A stretch of DNA of 6,904 nucleotides from Gammaproteobacteria bacterium (lineage in GTDB: Bacteria > Pseudomonadota > Gammaproteobacteria > CAJXQU01), in contig JALSSM010000443.1 in the NCBI GenBank assembly GCA_026984275.1, positions 1-6,904 on the forward strand, in the 5' to 3' direction. The position numbers were made by a program, and so were the translations under genes. Positions 1-6,552 of the stretch are shown here, piece after piece (the stretch's first letter is position 1; each line of letters starts with the position of its first letter). The notes beneath the pieces were generated by a model, which worked only from the letters and a program-made list of their open reading frames with translations, did no database searches and was not told the DNA's origin.

Positions 1-765
1 CAACCCAATCCATCGATCGATCTTTCAAGAATTCCAGATGCAGCTCCCCATCACGAAGCAAAAAGTCGTTATGGCAACCCACAATCCTATGTTGTTCTTG
101 GTCGGCGTTATTATGTAATGAATTCGGCCAGAGGGTTTGTAGAGACAGGTGTTGCATCCTGGTATGGACCCAATTTTCATGGCAAGAAAACCTCCAGTCA
201 GGAAACATACGACATGTATAAAATGACGGCGGCTCATAAAACATTACCTATTCCCAGCTATGTTGAAGTGACGAACCTGCGAAATGGCAGAAAGGTTATC
301 GTCAGGGTTAATGATCGAGGCCCTTTCCATGATAACCGGATCATTGATTTGTCTTATGTTGCTGCGGCAAAACTGGGGATCATAAAAACAGGAACGGGTA
401 TGGTCGAAATCCGCGCCATAGATCCAGCCAATCCCCAGGCTCATCTCAAAATTGATCGGCACCAACAAATGAGCCAGCAAAACCCAGTTTCGGTTCAAGT
501 CAAAGAAAAACCGCAACCACCTGTCAGACAGAAACAACTCTATGTCCAACTGGGTGCATTTTCAGAAATAGAAAATGCCAGAAAGTTTAGGGCGAGAGTT
601 CAGCGTGTAGTTAACCGGTCTGTTTCAATTGCAACGGTTTCAGGACAGGGAAAATCCCTGTATAAAGTCAGGATCGGGCCGGTTAAAAATATTGAAGCGG
701 CCGATCAGGTAACGCATGATCTTAACGAGGCAGGCCTCTATGATCACAATGTCCTTTTCCAGTAA
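1..765 (+). CDS. rlpA: RlpA septal lytic transglycosylase, 5' partial
   Basis: RlpA-family endolytic transglycosylases cleave glycan strands that lack stem peptides, at the septum. They are usually outer-membrane lipoproteins. The frame is open to the left edge, so the start, signal peptide and lipobox are outside the window; 254 C-terminal residues are visible. Visible residues 45-140 form the double-psi beta-barrel, with SWYGPNFHG (53-61), Glu68, Asp71, His79 and VRVNDRGPF (101-109, Asp105). The Glu68/His79/Asp105 spacing equals that of the essential residues E120/H131/D157 that I recall for Pseudomonas aeruginosa RlpA, so an active enzyme is expected. A Gln/Pro/Lys-rich linker (about 145-176) leads to a C-terminal SPOR domain (about 177-254, beginning KQLYVQLGAF), which binds denuded septal glycan. 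An ATG at position 118 lies inside the barrel-proximal conserved region and is not the start. dacA follows directly, the usual gammaproteobacterial order. Family identity is very secure; the exact N-terminus is unknown. Confidence 0.95.
   Translation, partial: QPNPSIDLSRIPDAAPHHEAKSRYGNPQSYVVLGRRYYVMNSARGFVETGVASWYGPNFHGKKTSSQETYDMYKMTAAHKTLPIPSYVEVTNLRNGRKVIVRVNDRGPFHDNRIIDLSYVAAAKLGIIKTGTGMVEIRAIDPANPQAHLKIDRHQQMSQQNPVSVQVKEKPQPPVRQKQLYVQLGAFSEIENARKFRARVQRVVNRSVSIATVSGQGKSLYKVRIGPVKNIEAADQVTHDLNEAGLYDHNVLFQ
727..730 (+). promoter_or_regulatory. possible Shine-Dalgarno for an upstream dacA start
   Basis: GAGG lies inside the 3' end of rlpA, 9 bases before an in-frame ATG at 740. If used, dacA would begin there, overlap rlpA by 26 bases and carry 12 extra residues ahead of the signal peptide. 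The ATGs at 776 and 782 have no recognisable Shine-Dalgarno but give a more normal signal peptide, so this site competes with the chosen start. Confidence 0.3.
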
Positions 766-775
766 AATTAAACGA

Positions 776-1942
776 ATGAATATGAAAAAATTTTCCAGAA
801 GAAATCTAACCAGAATAAATTTAACCACATTATTGTTGTTTTGTATGACATCTATTGTGCAGGCGGTGGTTTTACCTGTTCCAGCCGCACCGGACGTGAA
901 TGCAAAGAACTATTTGCTGGTTGATGTTTTAACAGGAAAAGTGCTGGCAGAGAAAAATGCCGGTGATCGAATTGAACCCGCCAGTTTGACAAAGATAATG
1001 ACAGTTTATGTTGCTGCTCATGAGTTAAAGGATGGCAATATTCATATGGATGATGTTGTAACAACCAGTAAAAAAGCCTGGCAGATGAAGGGCTCTAAAA
1101 TGTTTCTCAATATTGGCGACAAGGTTACAGTCGAACAATTATTGCATGGCATCATCATTCAATCAGGTAATGATGCCAGTGTTGCTCTTGCTGAACATAT
1201 CTCCGGGACTGAAGATGTTTTTACTGCATTGATGAACCTGCATGCACAGGAATTGGGTATGGATAATACACATTACACCGATGCCACTGGTTGGCCCAAT
1301 CCTGATCATTACACGACTGCTGAAGATCTGTACAAATTAACCAAAGCACTGATCAACGAATTTCCTGATATCTATGCCCTTTTCAAGATTAAGGAATATA
1401 CCTACGGAGGCATAACCCAGCACAATCGGAATAACCTGTTGTGGAGAGATGAGAGTGTTGATGGTGTGAAAACAGGTCACACAGAGTCGGCTGGCTATTG
1501 TTTGATTTCCTCTGCTGTTCGCAAGGGTACCCGGTTGATTTCCATCGTGCTTGGATCTTCATCCAAGGAAGCCAGAATTGATGCCAGTCAGTCCTTATTA
1601 AATTATGGTTTTCGTTTTTTTGAATCTCATAAATTGAAGGAAGCCAATCAGCCTCTGACAGAAGCCAGGGTTTGGCTGGGACTTGCAGATACGGTCAAAC
1701 TTGGAATAGAAGAAGATCTTAATGTTGTGATCCCCAGACGTCAGTATGAACACTTGGAAGCAAAGATGGACATAGAGAGTCAGATCAAAGCACCCATTTC
1801 TAAAGGAGATACTTTTGGAACGTTAACGGTTACTCTGGAGGGTAAGGAAGTTGCCAGCGTACCCCTGGTTGCACTGGAGTCCGTGGAAGAAGCGGGTTTG
1901 GTAAAACGACTGATGGATAAAGCCAAACTGTTGTTGAAATAA
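776..1942 (+). CDS. dacA: D-alanyl-D-alanine carboxypeptidase (PBP5/6 type)
   Basis: This is a periplasmic, membrane-tethered low-molecular-mass penicillin-binding protein that removes the terminal D-Ala from pentapeptide stems and so limits cross-linking. From the chosen start it has 388 residues, close to the E. coli family size. All three serine peptidase S11 motifs are present: SLTK (Ser70 nucleophile, Lys73), SGN (130-132) and KTG (232-234). Residues 1-30 form a Sec signal peptide: basic n-region (KKFSRRN), hydrophobic core (LTTLLLFC), likely cleavage after VQA. The C-terminal third matches the PBP5 C-terminal beta domain and ends in an amphipathic tail (VKRLMDKAKLLLK) that would anchor it to the membrane. 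In-frame ATGs also occur at 716, 740, 749 and 782. I prefer 776 because it gives a compact signal peptide and does not overlap rlpA, but 740 has the better Shine-Dalgarno. dat starts 2 bases after its stop, suggesting translational coupling. Confidence 0.96.
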   Translation: MNMKKFSRRNLTRINLTTLLLFCMTSIVQAVVLPVPAAPDVNAKNYLLVDVLTGKVLAEKNAGDRIEPASLTKIMTVYVAAHELKDGNIHMDDVVTTSKKAWQMKGSKMFLNIGDKVTVEQLLHGIIIQSGNDASVALAEHISGTEDVFTALMNLHAQELGMDNTHYTDATGWPNPDHYTTAEDLYKLTKALINEFPDIYALFKIKEYTYGGITQHNRNNLLWRDESVDGVKTGHTESAGYCLISSAVRKGTRLISIVLGSSSKEARIDASQSLLNYGFRFFESHKLKEANQPLTEARVWLGLADTVKLGIEEDLNVVIPRRQYEHLEAKMDIESQIKAPISKGDTFGTLTVTLEGKEVASVPLVALESVEEAGLVKRLMDKAKLLLK

Positions 1943-1944
1943 CG

Positions 1945-2805
1945 ATGACACAGCCATCTATTTGTTATTTAAATGGTGATTATCTGCCACTGGAAGAAGC
2001 AAAGGTTCCTGTGCTGGACAGGGGGTTTATTTTCGGTGATGGAATTTACGAAATGATCCCGGCCTTCAGTGGCCATGCTTTTCGACTGAAAGAGCATCTT
2101 CATCGTCTGATCAACAGTCTCGATGCAGTCCACATCAAACATCCATATTCAATCTCTGAATGGACAGATCTGATCAACACGATAATTCAAAAAAACGGGA
2201 CAGGGCATCAGGCCATCTACCTGCAGATTACCCGTGGAGTCGCTCATCGTGATCATGCTTTTCCGGATCAGTCCAAGCCTACGATTTTTATCATGAGTAA
2301 TCCGTTACCGGAGACTCAAAAAGCGAAGCCAGTTTCTGCGACTGTTTTAGAGGATCCACGTTGGAATAATTGTGACATCAAGGCCATTTCACTTTTGCCG
2401 AATGTTTTATTGAGGCATCAGGCCAGAGAAAAAGGGGCTTATGAAGCGATACTGATCCGTGATGGTTTCTTAACCGAAGGTGCTGCCAGTAATGTTTTTA
2501 TCGTCAGCGATGGCAAAGTAAAAACACCTCCCAAAGGACCAAAATTATTACCGGGTATCACACGTGATGTGGTGGTTGAGTTACTCCATAAAAATAATAT
2601 CCCCTGTGAAGAAGCCGAAGTGACAGAAACAGAACTTCGCAACGCCGATGAGATCTGGTTGACCAGTTCTACCAAAGAAATCCTGCCAGTAACACAGCTT
2701 GATGGAGAACCTGTCGGTTCAGGAAAAGAGGGTTTAATATGGAAACGGACAGTTGTACTTTACCAAACGTTTAAAGATGAATTCACGGGAACAGAGGCGG
2801 CATAG
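1945..2805 (+). CDS. dat: D-amino acid aminotransferase (PLP fold type IV)
   Basis: It is predicted to transfer the amino group between D-alanine and 2-oxoglutarate, giving pyruvate and D-glutamate, in the cytoplasm. It has 286 residues, typical of class IV aminotransferases. Visible signatures are DRGFIFGDGIYE (25-36), the internal-aldimine lysine Lys146 in DIKAISLLPN, Glu178 in LTEGAASN, PGITR (203-207) and TSSTKE (240-245). Discrimination from the branched-chain enzyme IlvE and from aminodeoxychorismate lyase PabC rests on Tyr35, Arg102 and His104 (the latter two in HRDHAFPD). These correspond to the carboxylate-binding Tyr31/Arg98/His100 of the Bacillus D-amino acid transaminase, from memory of that structure. 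The ATG lies 2 bases after the dacA stop without a clear Shine-Dalgarno, so reinitiation is likely. Position next to a D-Ala-releasing carboxypeptidase fits D-Ala recycling (inference). The class is very secure; D-substrate specificity is probable. Its TAG stop directly abuts, in the same frame, the ATG of queD. Confidence 0.92.
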   Translation: MTQPSICYLNGDYLPLEEAKVPVLDRGFIFGDGIYEMIPAFSGHAFRLKEHLHRLINSLDAVHIKHPYSISEWTDLINTIIQKNGTGHQAIYLQITRGVAHRDHAFPDQSKPTIFIMSNPLPETQKAKPVSATVLEDPRWNNCDIKAISLLPNVLLRHQAREKGAYEAILIRDGFLTEGAASNVFIVSDGKVKTPPKGPKLLPGITRDVVVELLHKNNIPCEEAEVTETELRNADEIWLTSSTKEILPVTQLDGEPVGSGKEGLIWKRTVVLYQTFKDEFTGTEAA

Positions 2806-3159
2806 ATGGAAATCTATAAAGAATTCAGCATTGAGGCCGCACACCGGCTGCCTAATTTGCCAGCTGAACATAAATGCTCGCGGCTTCATGGACATTCGTT
2901 TCATATCCGAATCTGTGTTGAAGGCGAGGTTGATCCCATCAGTGGTTGGATCATCGATTTTGCCGAGATCAAGGCAGCGTACAAACCAGTATTTGACCAA
3001 CTGGATCATCATTACCTGAATGAGATTGAAGGTCTCGAGAACCCTACCAGTGAAAACCTGGCAAAGTGGATCTGGGATCGTTTGAAACCTGAATTACCAC
3101 TTTTGTCCAAAGTGATCATCAAAGAAACTTGTACTTCCGGTTGTGTTTATACCGGCTAA
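2806..3159 (+). CDS. queD: 6-carboxy-5,6,7,8-tetrahydropterin synthase
   Basis: QueD converts 7,8-dihydroneopterin triphosphate to 6-carboxytetrahydropterin, an early step toward preQ0 and the queuosine of tRNA anticodons. The 117-residue protein is full length for the family. Zinc ligands His13 (EAAHRLP), His28 and His30 (RLHGHSF) are present. So are catalytic Cys24 (HKCSRLHGH), the DHHYLN segment (67-72), NPTSENLAKWIWD (79-91) and Glu107 in the terminal KETCTSGCVYTG. The cysteine and that tail distinguish QueD from eukaryotic-type 6-pyruvoyl-tetrahydropterin synthases, and the whole protein reads close to E. coli QueD. The start is fixed by an AGAGG at 2793-2797, 8 bases upstream, and by the preceding in-frame TAG of dat. 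No queC, queE or queF lies in the window, and queD sits where ybeD-lipB-lipA are often found in related bacteria. Identification is very secure. Confidence 0.97.
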   Translation: MEIYKEFSIEAAHRLPNLPAEHKCSRLHGHSFHIRICVEGEVDPISGWIIDFAEIKAAYKPVFDQLDHHYLNEIEGLENPTSENLAKWIWDRLKPELPLLSKVIIKETCTSGCVYTG

Positions 3160-3184
3160 TATAGAATAAAAAAGGAATCATAAA

Positions 3185-3571
3185 ATGACCAGAAAAATCA
3201 TCAGCACAGACAAAGCCCCGCAAGCGATTGGAACATATTCGCAAGCCGTACAAGTTGGATCAACCGTTTACCTTTCAGGACAAATCCCATTGGTTCCTGA
3301 AACCATGGAACTGGTTGAAGGCGATATGCGCGTACAAATTACACGCGTGTTTGATAATCTTAAAGCGGTGGCTGAAGCAGCCAATGGATCGTTGGCAGAC
3401 ATTGCAAAACTGAATATCTATCTCACTGATCTCAGCCATTTCCCTTTAGTCAATGAAGTGATGGCCGAATACTTTTCTGAACCTTATCCTGCACGTGCCG
3501 CTGTTGGGGTTGCACAATTACCAAAAGATTCGTTGGTGGAAATGGATGCAGTGATGGAACTTGATCACTAA
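3185..3571 (+). CDS. ridA: RidA family 2-iminopropanoate/enamine deaminase
   Basis: RidA (YjgF/YER057c/UK114) hydrolyses reactive enamine/imine intermediates such as 2-aminoacrylate to keto acids plus ammonia. This protects PLP enzymes in the cytoplasm, and the protein is a homotrimer. The 128-residue protein has the usual length and the signature features: GTYSQAV near residue 16, SGQIP (31-35), the catalytic arginine Arg104 in YPARAAVGVAQLP, and Glu119 in LVEMDAVM. Arg104 and Glu119 are the residues that mark the deaminating RidA subgroup rather than inactive paralogues. The ATG has a good Shine-Dalgarno (AGGA at 3173-3176, 8 bases upstream). The gap to queD is 25 A-rich bases. ridA directly before recG is common in gammaproteobacteria, usually after spoT, which is not here. 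Physiological substrates cannot be read from the sequence. Confidence 0.96.
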   Translation: MTRKIISTDKAPQAIGTYSQAVQVGSTVYLSGQIPLVPETMELVEGDMRVQITRVFDNLKAVAEAANGSLADIAKLNIYLTDLSHFPLVNEVMAEYFSEPYPARAAVGVAQLPKDSLVEMDAVMELDH

Positions 3572-3597
3572 GTTGGTAGAAATCTCAAGTTGATCAC
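3561..3597 (+). repeat. 8-bp direct repeat across the ridA-recG junction
   Basis: TTGATCAC occurs at 3561-3568, over the end of ridA, and again at 3590-3597, just before the recG ATG, 29 bases apart. Each copy contains the palindrome TGATCA, so the two copies could also pair with each other through 6 bases. The second copy places an in-frame TGA (3591-3593) three codons before the recG start and occupies the region where its Shine-Dalgarno would be expected. Given how common TGATCA is in this window, chance recurrence is a real possibility. Confidence 0.35.
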
Positions 3598-3599
3598 CT

Positions 3600-5681
3600 A
3601 TGGACGAACCTCAGTCAACCCGTTCCGTCGCCACCTTAAAAGGTGTCGGACCACGGATCGCTGAAAGGCTGAAAAAGGTAGGTATTAAAGAAGTACAGGA
3701 TCTGCTTTTTCATCTGCCATTGCGCTATCAGGATCGGACTCGAGTGATGCCCATTGGCAGCGTCCGGCATGGTATGCAGGTTGTAGTCCAGGGTGAGATC
3801 GAGCTATCCCAGATCAAGTTTGGCCGCCGTCGGTCACTGCTTTGTCGGATCAGTGACGGTACTGGTGCACTAACCTTACGCTTTTTTCATTTTTCGGCAG
3901 CACAACAAAAAAACCTGATCAAAGGTTTACGAATTCTCTGTTTTGGTGAGATCCGCAATGGACCGACTACGCTTGAAATGGTGCATCCGGAATATCAAGT
4001 TGTGGTCGAGGATCAAGCTTTACAAATGGAGGAGGCACTGACCCCTGTTTATCCAACCACGGAAGGTTTGCACCAGATCAGTTTGCGTAAATTGACTGAT
4101 CAGGCATTGTCATTATTGTCTGGCGATCTTCTACTGGATTATCTGTCTCAGACTGATTTTGACTTTGTCAGCAACTGGTCATTATCAGAAGCTATTCAGT
4201 TTGTTCATCGGCCACCACCCGATGCATCAACTGAAAAATTAATGGAGGGTATTCACCCGGCACAACAGCGTCTGGCCTTTGAAGAACTACTGGCGCATCA
4301 GTTAAGTAAGCGGATCAGCCGTCAAGCGTTCAAAGAAAATAAAGCACCATCGCTGCAAGCTAAAGGGTTGTTAAGAAAGAAATTATTATCGTCTTTACCC
4401 TTTGATCCAACCGCCGCTCAGAACCGGGTTGTGGGCGAGATCCTCAGTGATCTGATCTGTGAAGAACCCATGTCACGACTGGTTCAGGGTGATGTTGGAT
4501 CGGGTAAAACACTGGTCGCTGCAATGGCCTCACTGCAAGCGATTGAGGCAGGTTACCAGGTGGCGATCATGGCACCGACAGAATTACTGGCAGAACAACA
4601 CCTGCTTACATTCCGTCAATGGTTGGAGCCACTCAAGATCTCGATCATCTGGATTTCAGGGAAGCTCAAAGCAGCTGAAAAAAAACAGGCCCTGGAAGAT
4701 CTTGCCTCGACGGATCAATGTGTTGTGATTGGTACTCACGCACTGTTTCAGCAGGATGTGGTTTTCAAGAAACTGGGGTTGAGTATCGTCGATGAACAAC
4801 ATCGGTTTGGCGTTCATCAACGGTTGGCCCTGCGTGAGAAGGGTAATATCAATGGTCTGACAGCACACCAGTTAATTATGACAGCAACACCGATCCCGAG
4901 AACACTCGCAATGACGGCCTACGCCGATCTGGATGTATCGATCATTGATGAATTGCCGCCGGGCAGGCAGGTTGTGACGACCACAGTTATACCCGAACAG
5001 AGACGTGATGAAGTGATCAGCCGTATTGCCAGCGTCTGCAAGGAAGGCCGACAGGTCTACTGGGTTTGCACACTGATCGAGGAATCAGAAACCCTGCAAT
5101 GTCAGACAGCAACAGAGACGGCAAATAGGCTGGCCGAAAATCTTGATGAGGTCTCAGTTGGGCTGATCCATGGGCGTCTGAAGAAAGAGGAGAAGGATCG
5201 GGTCATGCAGGCATTTCATGCCGGTGAGATTGATCTGCTGGTGGCCACAACAGTGATTGAGGTGGGTGTGGATGTTCCCAATGCCAGCCTGATGATCATC
5301 GAAAATGCTGAACGTCTGGGGCTGGCACAACTACATCAGTTACGGGGACGAGTGGGGCGTGGATCGCGCCAGAGTGATTGTGTGTTGATGTATAAACCAC
5401 CATTATCTGATCATGGTAGAAAACGACTGGCGATTATGCGAGAAACCAGTGATGGTTTTCAGATCTCGCAAAAAGATCTGGAATTACGTGGTCCGGGAGA
5501 ATTTCTTGGCACTCGTCAGGCTGGCATCATGCGTTTTCGTATTGCTGATCTGATGCGCGATAAAGCTTTGTTTCCAGACGTTGAAAAAGCAGCACAGCAG
5601 ATCATGCAGTCTAAAACAGAAATTATTGAACCACTTATCCATCGTTGGATGGTTCATGGAACAGATTATGCCGATGTTTGA
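3600..5681 (+). CDS. recG: ATP-dependent DNA helicase RecG
   Basis: RecG is a monomeric double-stranded DNA translocase that reverses stalled replication forks and processes D-loops, R-loops and Holliday junctions. The protein has 693 residues, the length I recall for E. coli RecG. An N-terminal LKGVGPRIAERL helix-hairpin-type motif and LLFHLPLRYQDRT introduce the OB-fold wedge domain (roughly residues 1-160). The superfamily 2 helicase core follows: Walker A GDVGSGKT (297-304), DEQH box (398-401), TATPIPRT (428-435), TTVIEVGVDVPNA, and motif VI RGRVGRG (582-588). The C-terminal TRG translocation motif LRGPGEFLGTRQAG is at 629-642. All key residues are intact. The start is well defined: an in-frame TGA at 3591-3593 precedes ATG 3600 and no other start codon lies between. 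The upstream Shine-Dalgarno is weak, and translation may be coupled to ridA. The 3' end overlaps ubiA. This gene carries about 38 GATC sites against about 8 expected. Confidence 0.98.
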   Translation: MDEPQSTRSVATLKGVGPRIAERLKKVGIKEVQDLLFHLPLRYQDRTRVMPIGSVRHGMQVVVQGEIELSQIKFGRRRSLLCRISDGTGALTLRFFHFSAAQQKNLIKGLRILCFGEIRNGPTTLEMVHPEYQVVVEDQALQMEEALTPVYPTTEGLHQISLRKLTDQALSLLSGDLLLDYLSQTDFDFVSNWSLSEAIQFVHRPPPDASTEKLMEGIHPAQQRLAFEELLAHQLSKRISRQAFKENKAPSLQAKGLLRKKLLSSLPFDPTAAQNRVVGEILSDLICEEPMSRLVQGDVGSGKTLVAAMASLQAIEAGYQVAIMAPTELLAEQHLLTFRQWLEPLKISIIWISGKLKAAEKKQALEDLASTDQCVVIGTHALFQQDVVFKKLGLSIVDEQHRFGVHQRLALREKGNINGLTAHQLIMTATPIPRTLAMTAYADLDVSIIDELPPGRQVVTTTVIPEQRRDEVISRIASVCKEGRQVYWVCTLIEESETLQCQTATETANRLAENLDEVSVGLIHGRLKKEEKDRVMQAFHAGEIDLLVATTVIEVGVDVPNASLMIIENAERLGLAQLHQLRGRVGRGSRQSDCVLMYKPPLSDHGRKRLAIMRETSDGFQISQKDLELRGPGEFLGTRQAGIMRFRIADLMRDKALFPDVEKAAQQIMQSKTEIIEPLIHRWMVHGTDYADV
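5658..5661 (+). promoter_or_regulatory. probable Shine-Dalgarno deciding the ubiA start
   Basis: GGAA lies inside the recG coding sequence, 6 bases before ATG 5668 and 12 before ATG 5674. It favours 5668 as the ubiA start and implies ribosome entry while recG is still being read. The ATG at 5656 has only a weak GGA (5647-5649) ahead of it. Confidence 0.45.
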
Positions 5682-6525
5682 AAAATTAAAAGAATATGCT
5701 TTGTTGATGCGGCTCGATAAGCCAGTCGGGATCTACCTTTTATTATGGCCAACATTATGGGCGATCTGGATCGCCTCGGAAGGAAAACCAGATCCGCTGA
5801 TTCTATTTGTTTTTGTTACGGGTGTTGTTCTTATGCGATCAGCGGGTTGTGTGATCAATGATTTTGCTGATCGCAAAATTGATGTGCATGTTAAGAGAAC
5901 AGAAGATCGTCCGATCGCTGCTGGCCGGGTTTCCAGCAATGAAGCGATCATTCTTTTCGTTATACTCTGCCTAATCGCATTTGGCCTGGTTCTGTTAATG
6001 AACAGCCTGACCATTAAATTATCCTTTATCGCTGTTCTGCTTGCGGCTTCTTACCCGTTCATGAAGCGGTTCACCCACTTGCCACAGCTTTATCTTGGCT
6101 TTGCTTTCGGCTGGGCCATACCGATGGCGTTTGCGGCGGTTCAAAATTCAGTACCACCCGTTGCGTGGATATTACTGCTGGCTAATTTAATCTGGGCAGT
6201 GGTTTACGACACCATGTACGCGATGGTGGATCGGGAAGATGATCTGAAAATTGGCGTGAAATCGACGGCCATTCTATTTGGTGAATACGATCTACGGATT
6301 ATTGCCATCCTGCAATTTCTGATGTTGTTGACCTTGTTGATAGCAGGAAATATGGTCGGACTGGGCTGGCCTTTCCATGTGTCATTGTTGATTGCCGCAG
6401 CGTACATGTTATACCACCGTATCCTGATCAGCGATCGGGATACGGTGAAATGTTTTCAGGCGTTCAAACAGAATCACTGGATAGGTCTGGTGATCCTGTT
6501 TGGAATGATTGTTGGGCGAGTTTAG
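5668..6525 (+). CDS. ubiA: 4-hydroxybenzoate octaprenyltransferase
   Basis: UbiA is an integral inner-membrane prenyltransferase that attaches the polyprenyl tail to 4-hydroxybenzoate, the first membrane step of ubiquinone synthesis. From the chosen start it has 285 residues, near the roughly 290 of E. coli. The two aspartate-rich, Mg-pyrophosphate-binding motifs are present: NDFADRKIDVHVKRT (64-78) and YDTMYAMVDREDD (180-192), followed by KIGVKSTAILFG. Several hydrophobic stretches (for example 43-56, 93-111, 117-130, 163-180, 211-227, 236-249 and 271-283) fit the family's bundle of eight or nine membrane helices. MRLDKPVGIYLLLWPT near the N-terminus and YPFMKRFTHLPQ match the E. coli type. 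The start overlaps recG by 14 bases. The open frame extends back to 5581, but those upstream residues are recG sequence read out of frame and unlike UbiA; 5656 and 5674 are alternatives. The usual partner ubiC (chorismate lyase) is not adjacent. Confidence 0.97.
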   Translation: MPMFEKLKEYALLMRLDKPVGIYLLLWPTLWAIWIASEGKPDPLILFVFVTGVVLMRSAGCVINDFADRKIDVHVKRTEDRPIAAGRVSSNEAIILFVILCLIAFGLVLLMNSLTIKLSFIAVLLAASYPFMKRFTHLPQLYLGFAFGWAIPMAFAAVQNSVPPVAWILLLANLIWAVVYDTMYAMVDREDDLKIGVKSTAILFGEYDLRIIAILQFLMLLTLLIAGNMVGLGWPFHVSLLIAAAYMLYHRILISDRDTVKCFQAFKQNHWIGLVILFGMIVGRV

Positions 6526-6530
6526 GGGAT

Positions 6531-6547
6531 CGCTGATTTGTTCAGCG
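6531..6547. terminator. possible bidirectional terminator hairpin
   Basis: CGCTGA (6531-6536) and TCAGCG (6542-6547) form a perfect 6-bp inverted repeat around the 5-base loop TTTGT. It lies between the convergent stops of ubiA and the DUF937 gene. The position is ideal for ending both transcripts, but the plus-strand tail (CTTCCTTAG) is only moderately T-rich and the minus-strand side has no U-tract, so intrinsic termination may be weak. Confidence 0.45.
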
Positions 6548-6552
6548 CTTCC

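Noticed and set aside
2753..3019. 88-codon plus-strand open frame across the dat-queD junction
   Set aside because: It overlaps two strongly supported genes in another frame and its translation resembles no family I recognise.
3141..3167. Possible sigma70 promoter before ridA: TTGTGT (3141-3146) and TAGAAT (3162-3167)
   Set aside because: The -10 matches 5 of 6 bases, but the -35 matches only 3 and the spacer is 15 bases, in an A/T-rich gap where such matches arise easily.
3557..3576. Inverted repeat AACTT/AAGTT around the ridA stop codon as a terminator
   Set aside because: The stem is only 5 bp, AT-rich, and has no following T-run. Termination here would also cut recG off without a visible promoter.
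5581..5667. 29-residue N-terminal extension of UbiA from ATG 5581
   Set aside because: These codons lie wholly within recG. The peptide is unlike UbiA N-termini, and a 101-base overlap is unlikely when starts at 5656-5674 give the family's normal length.
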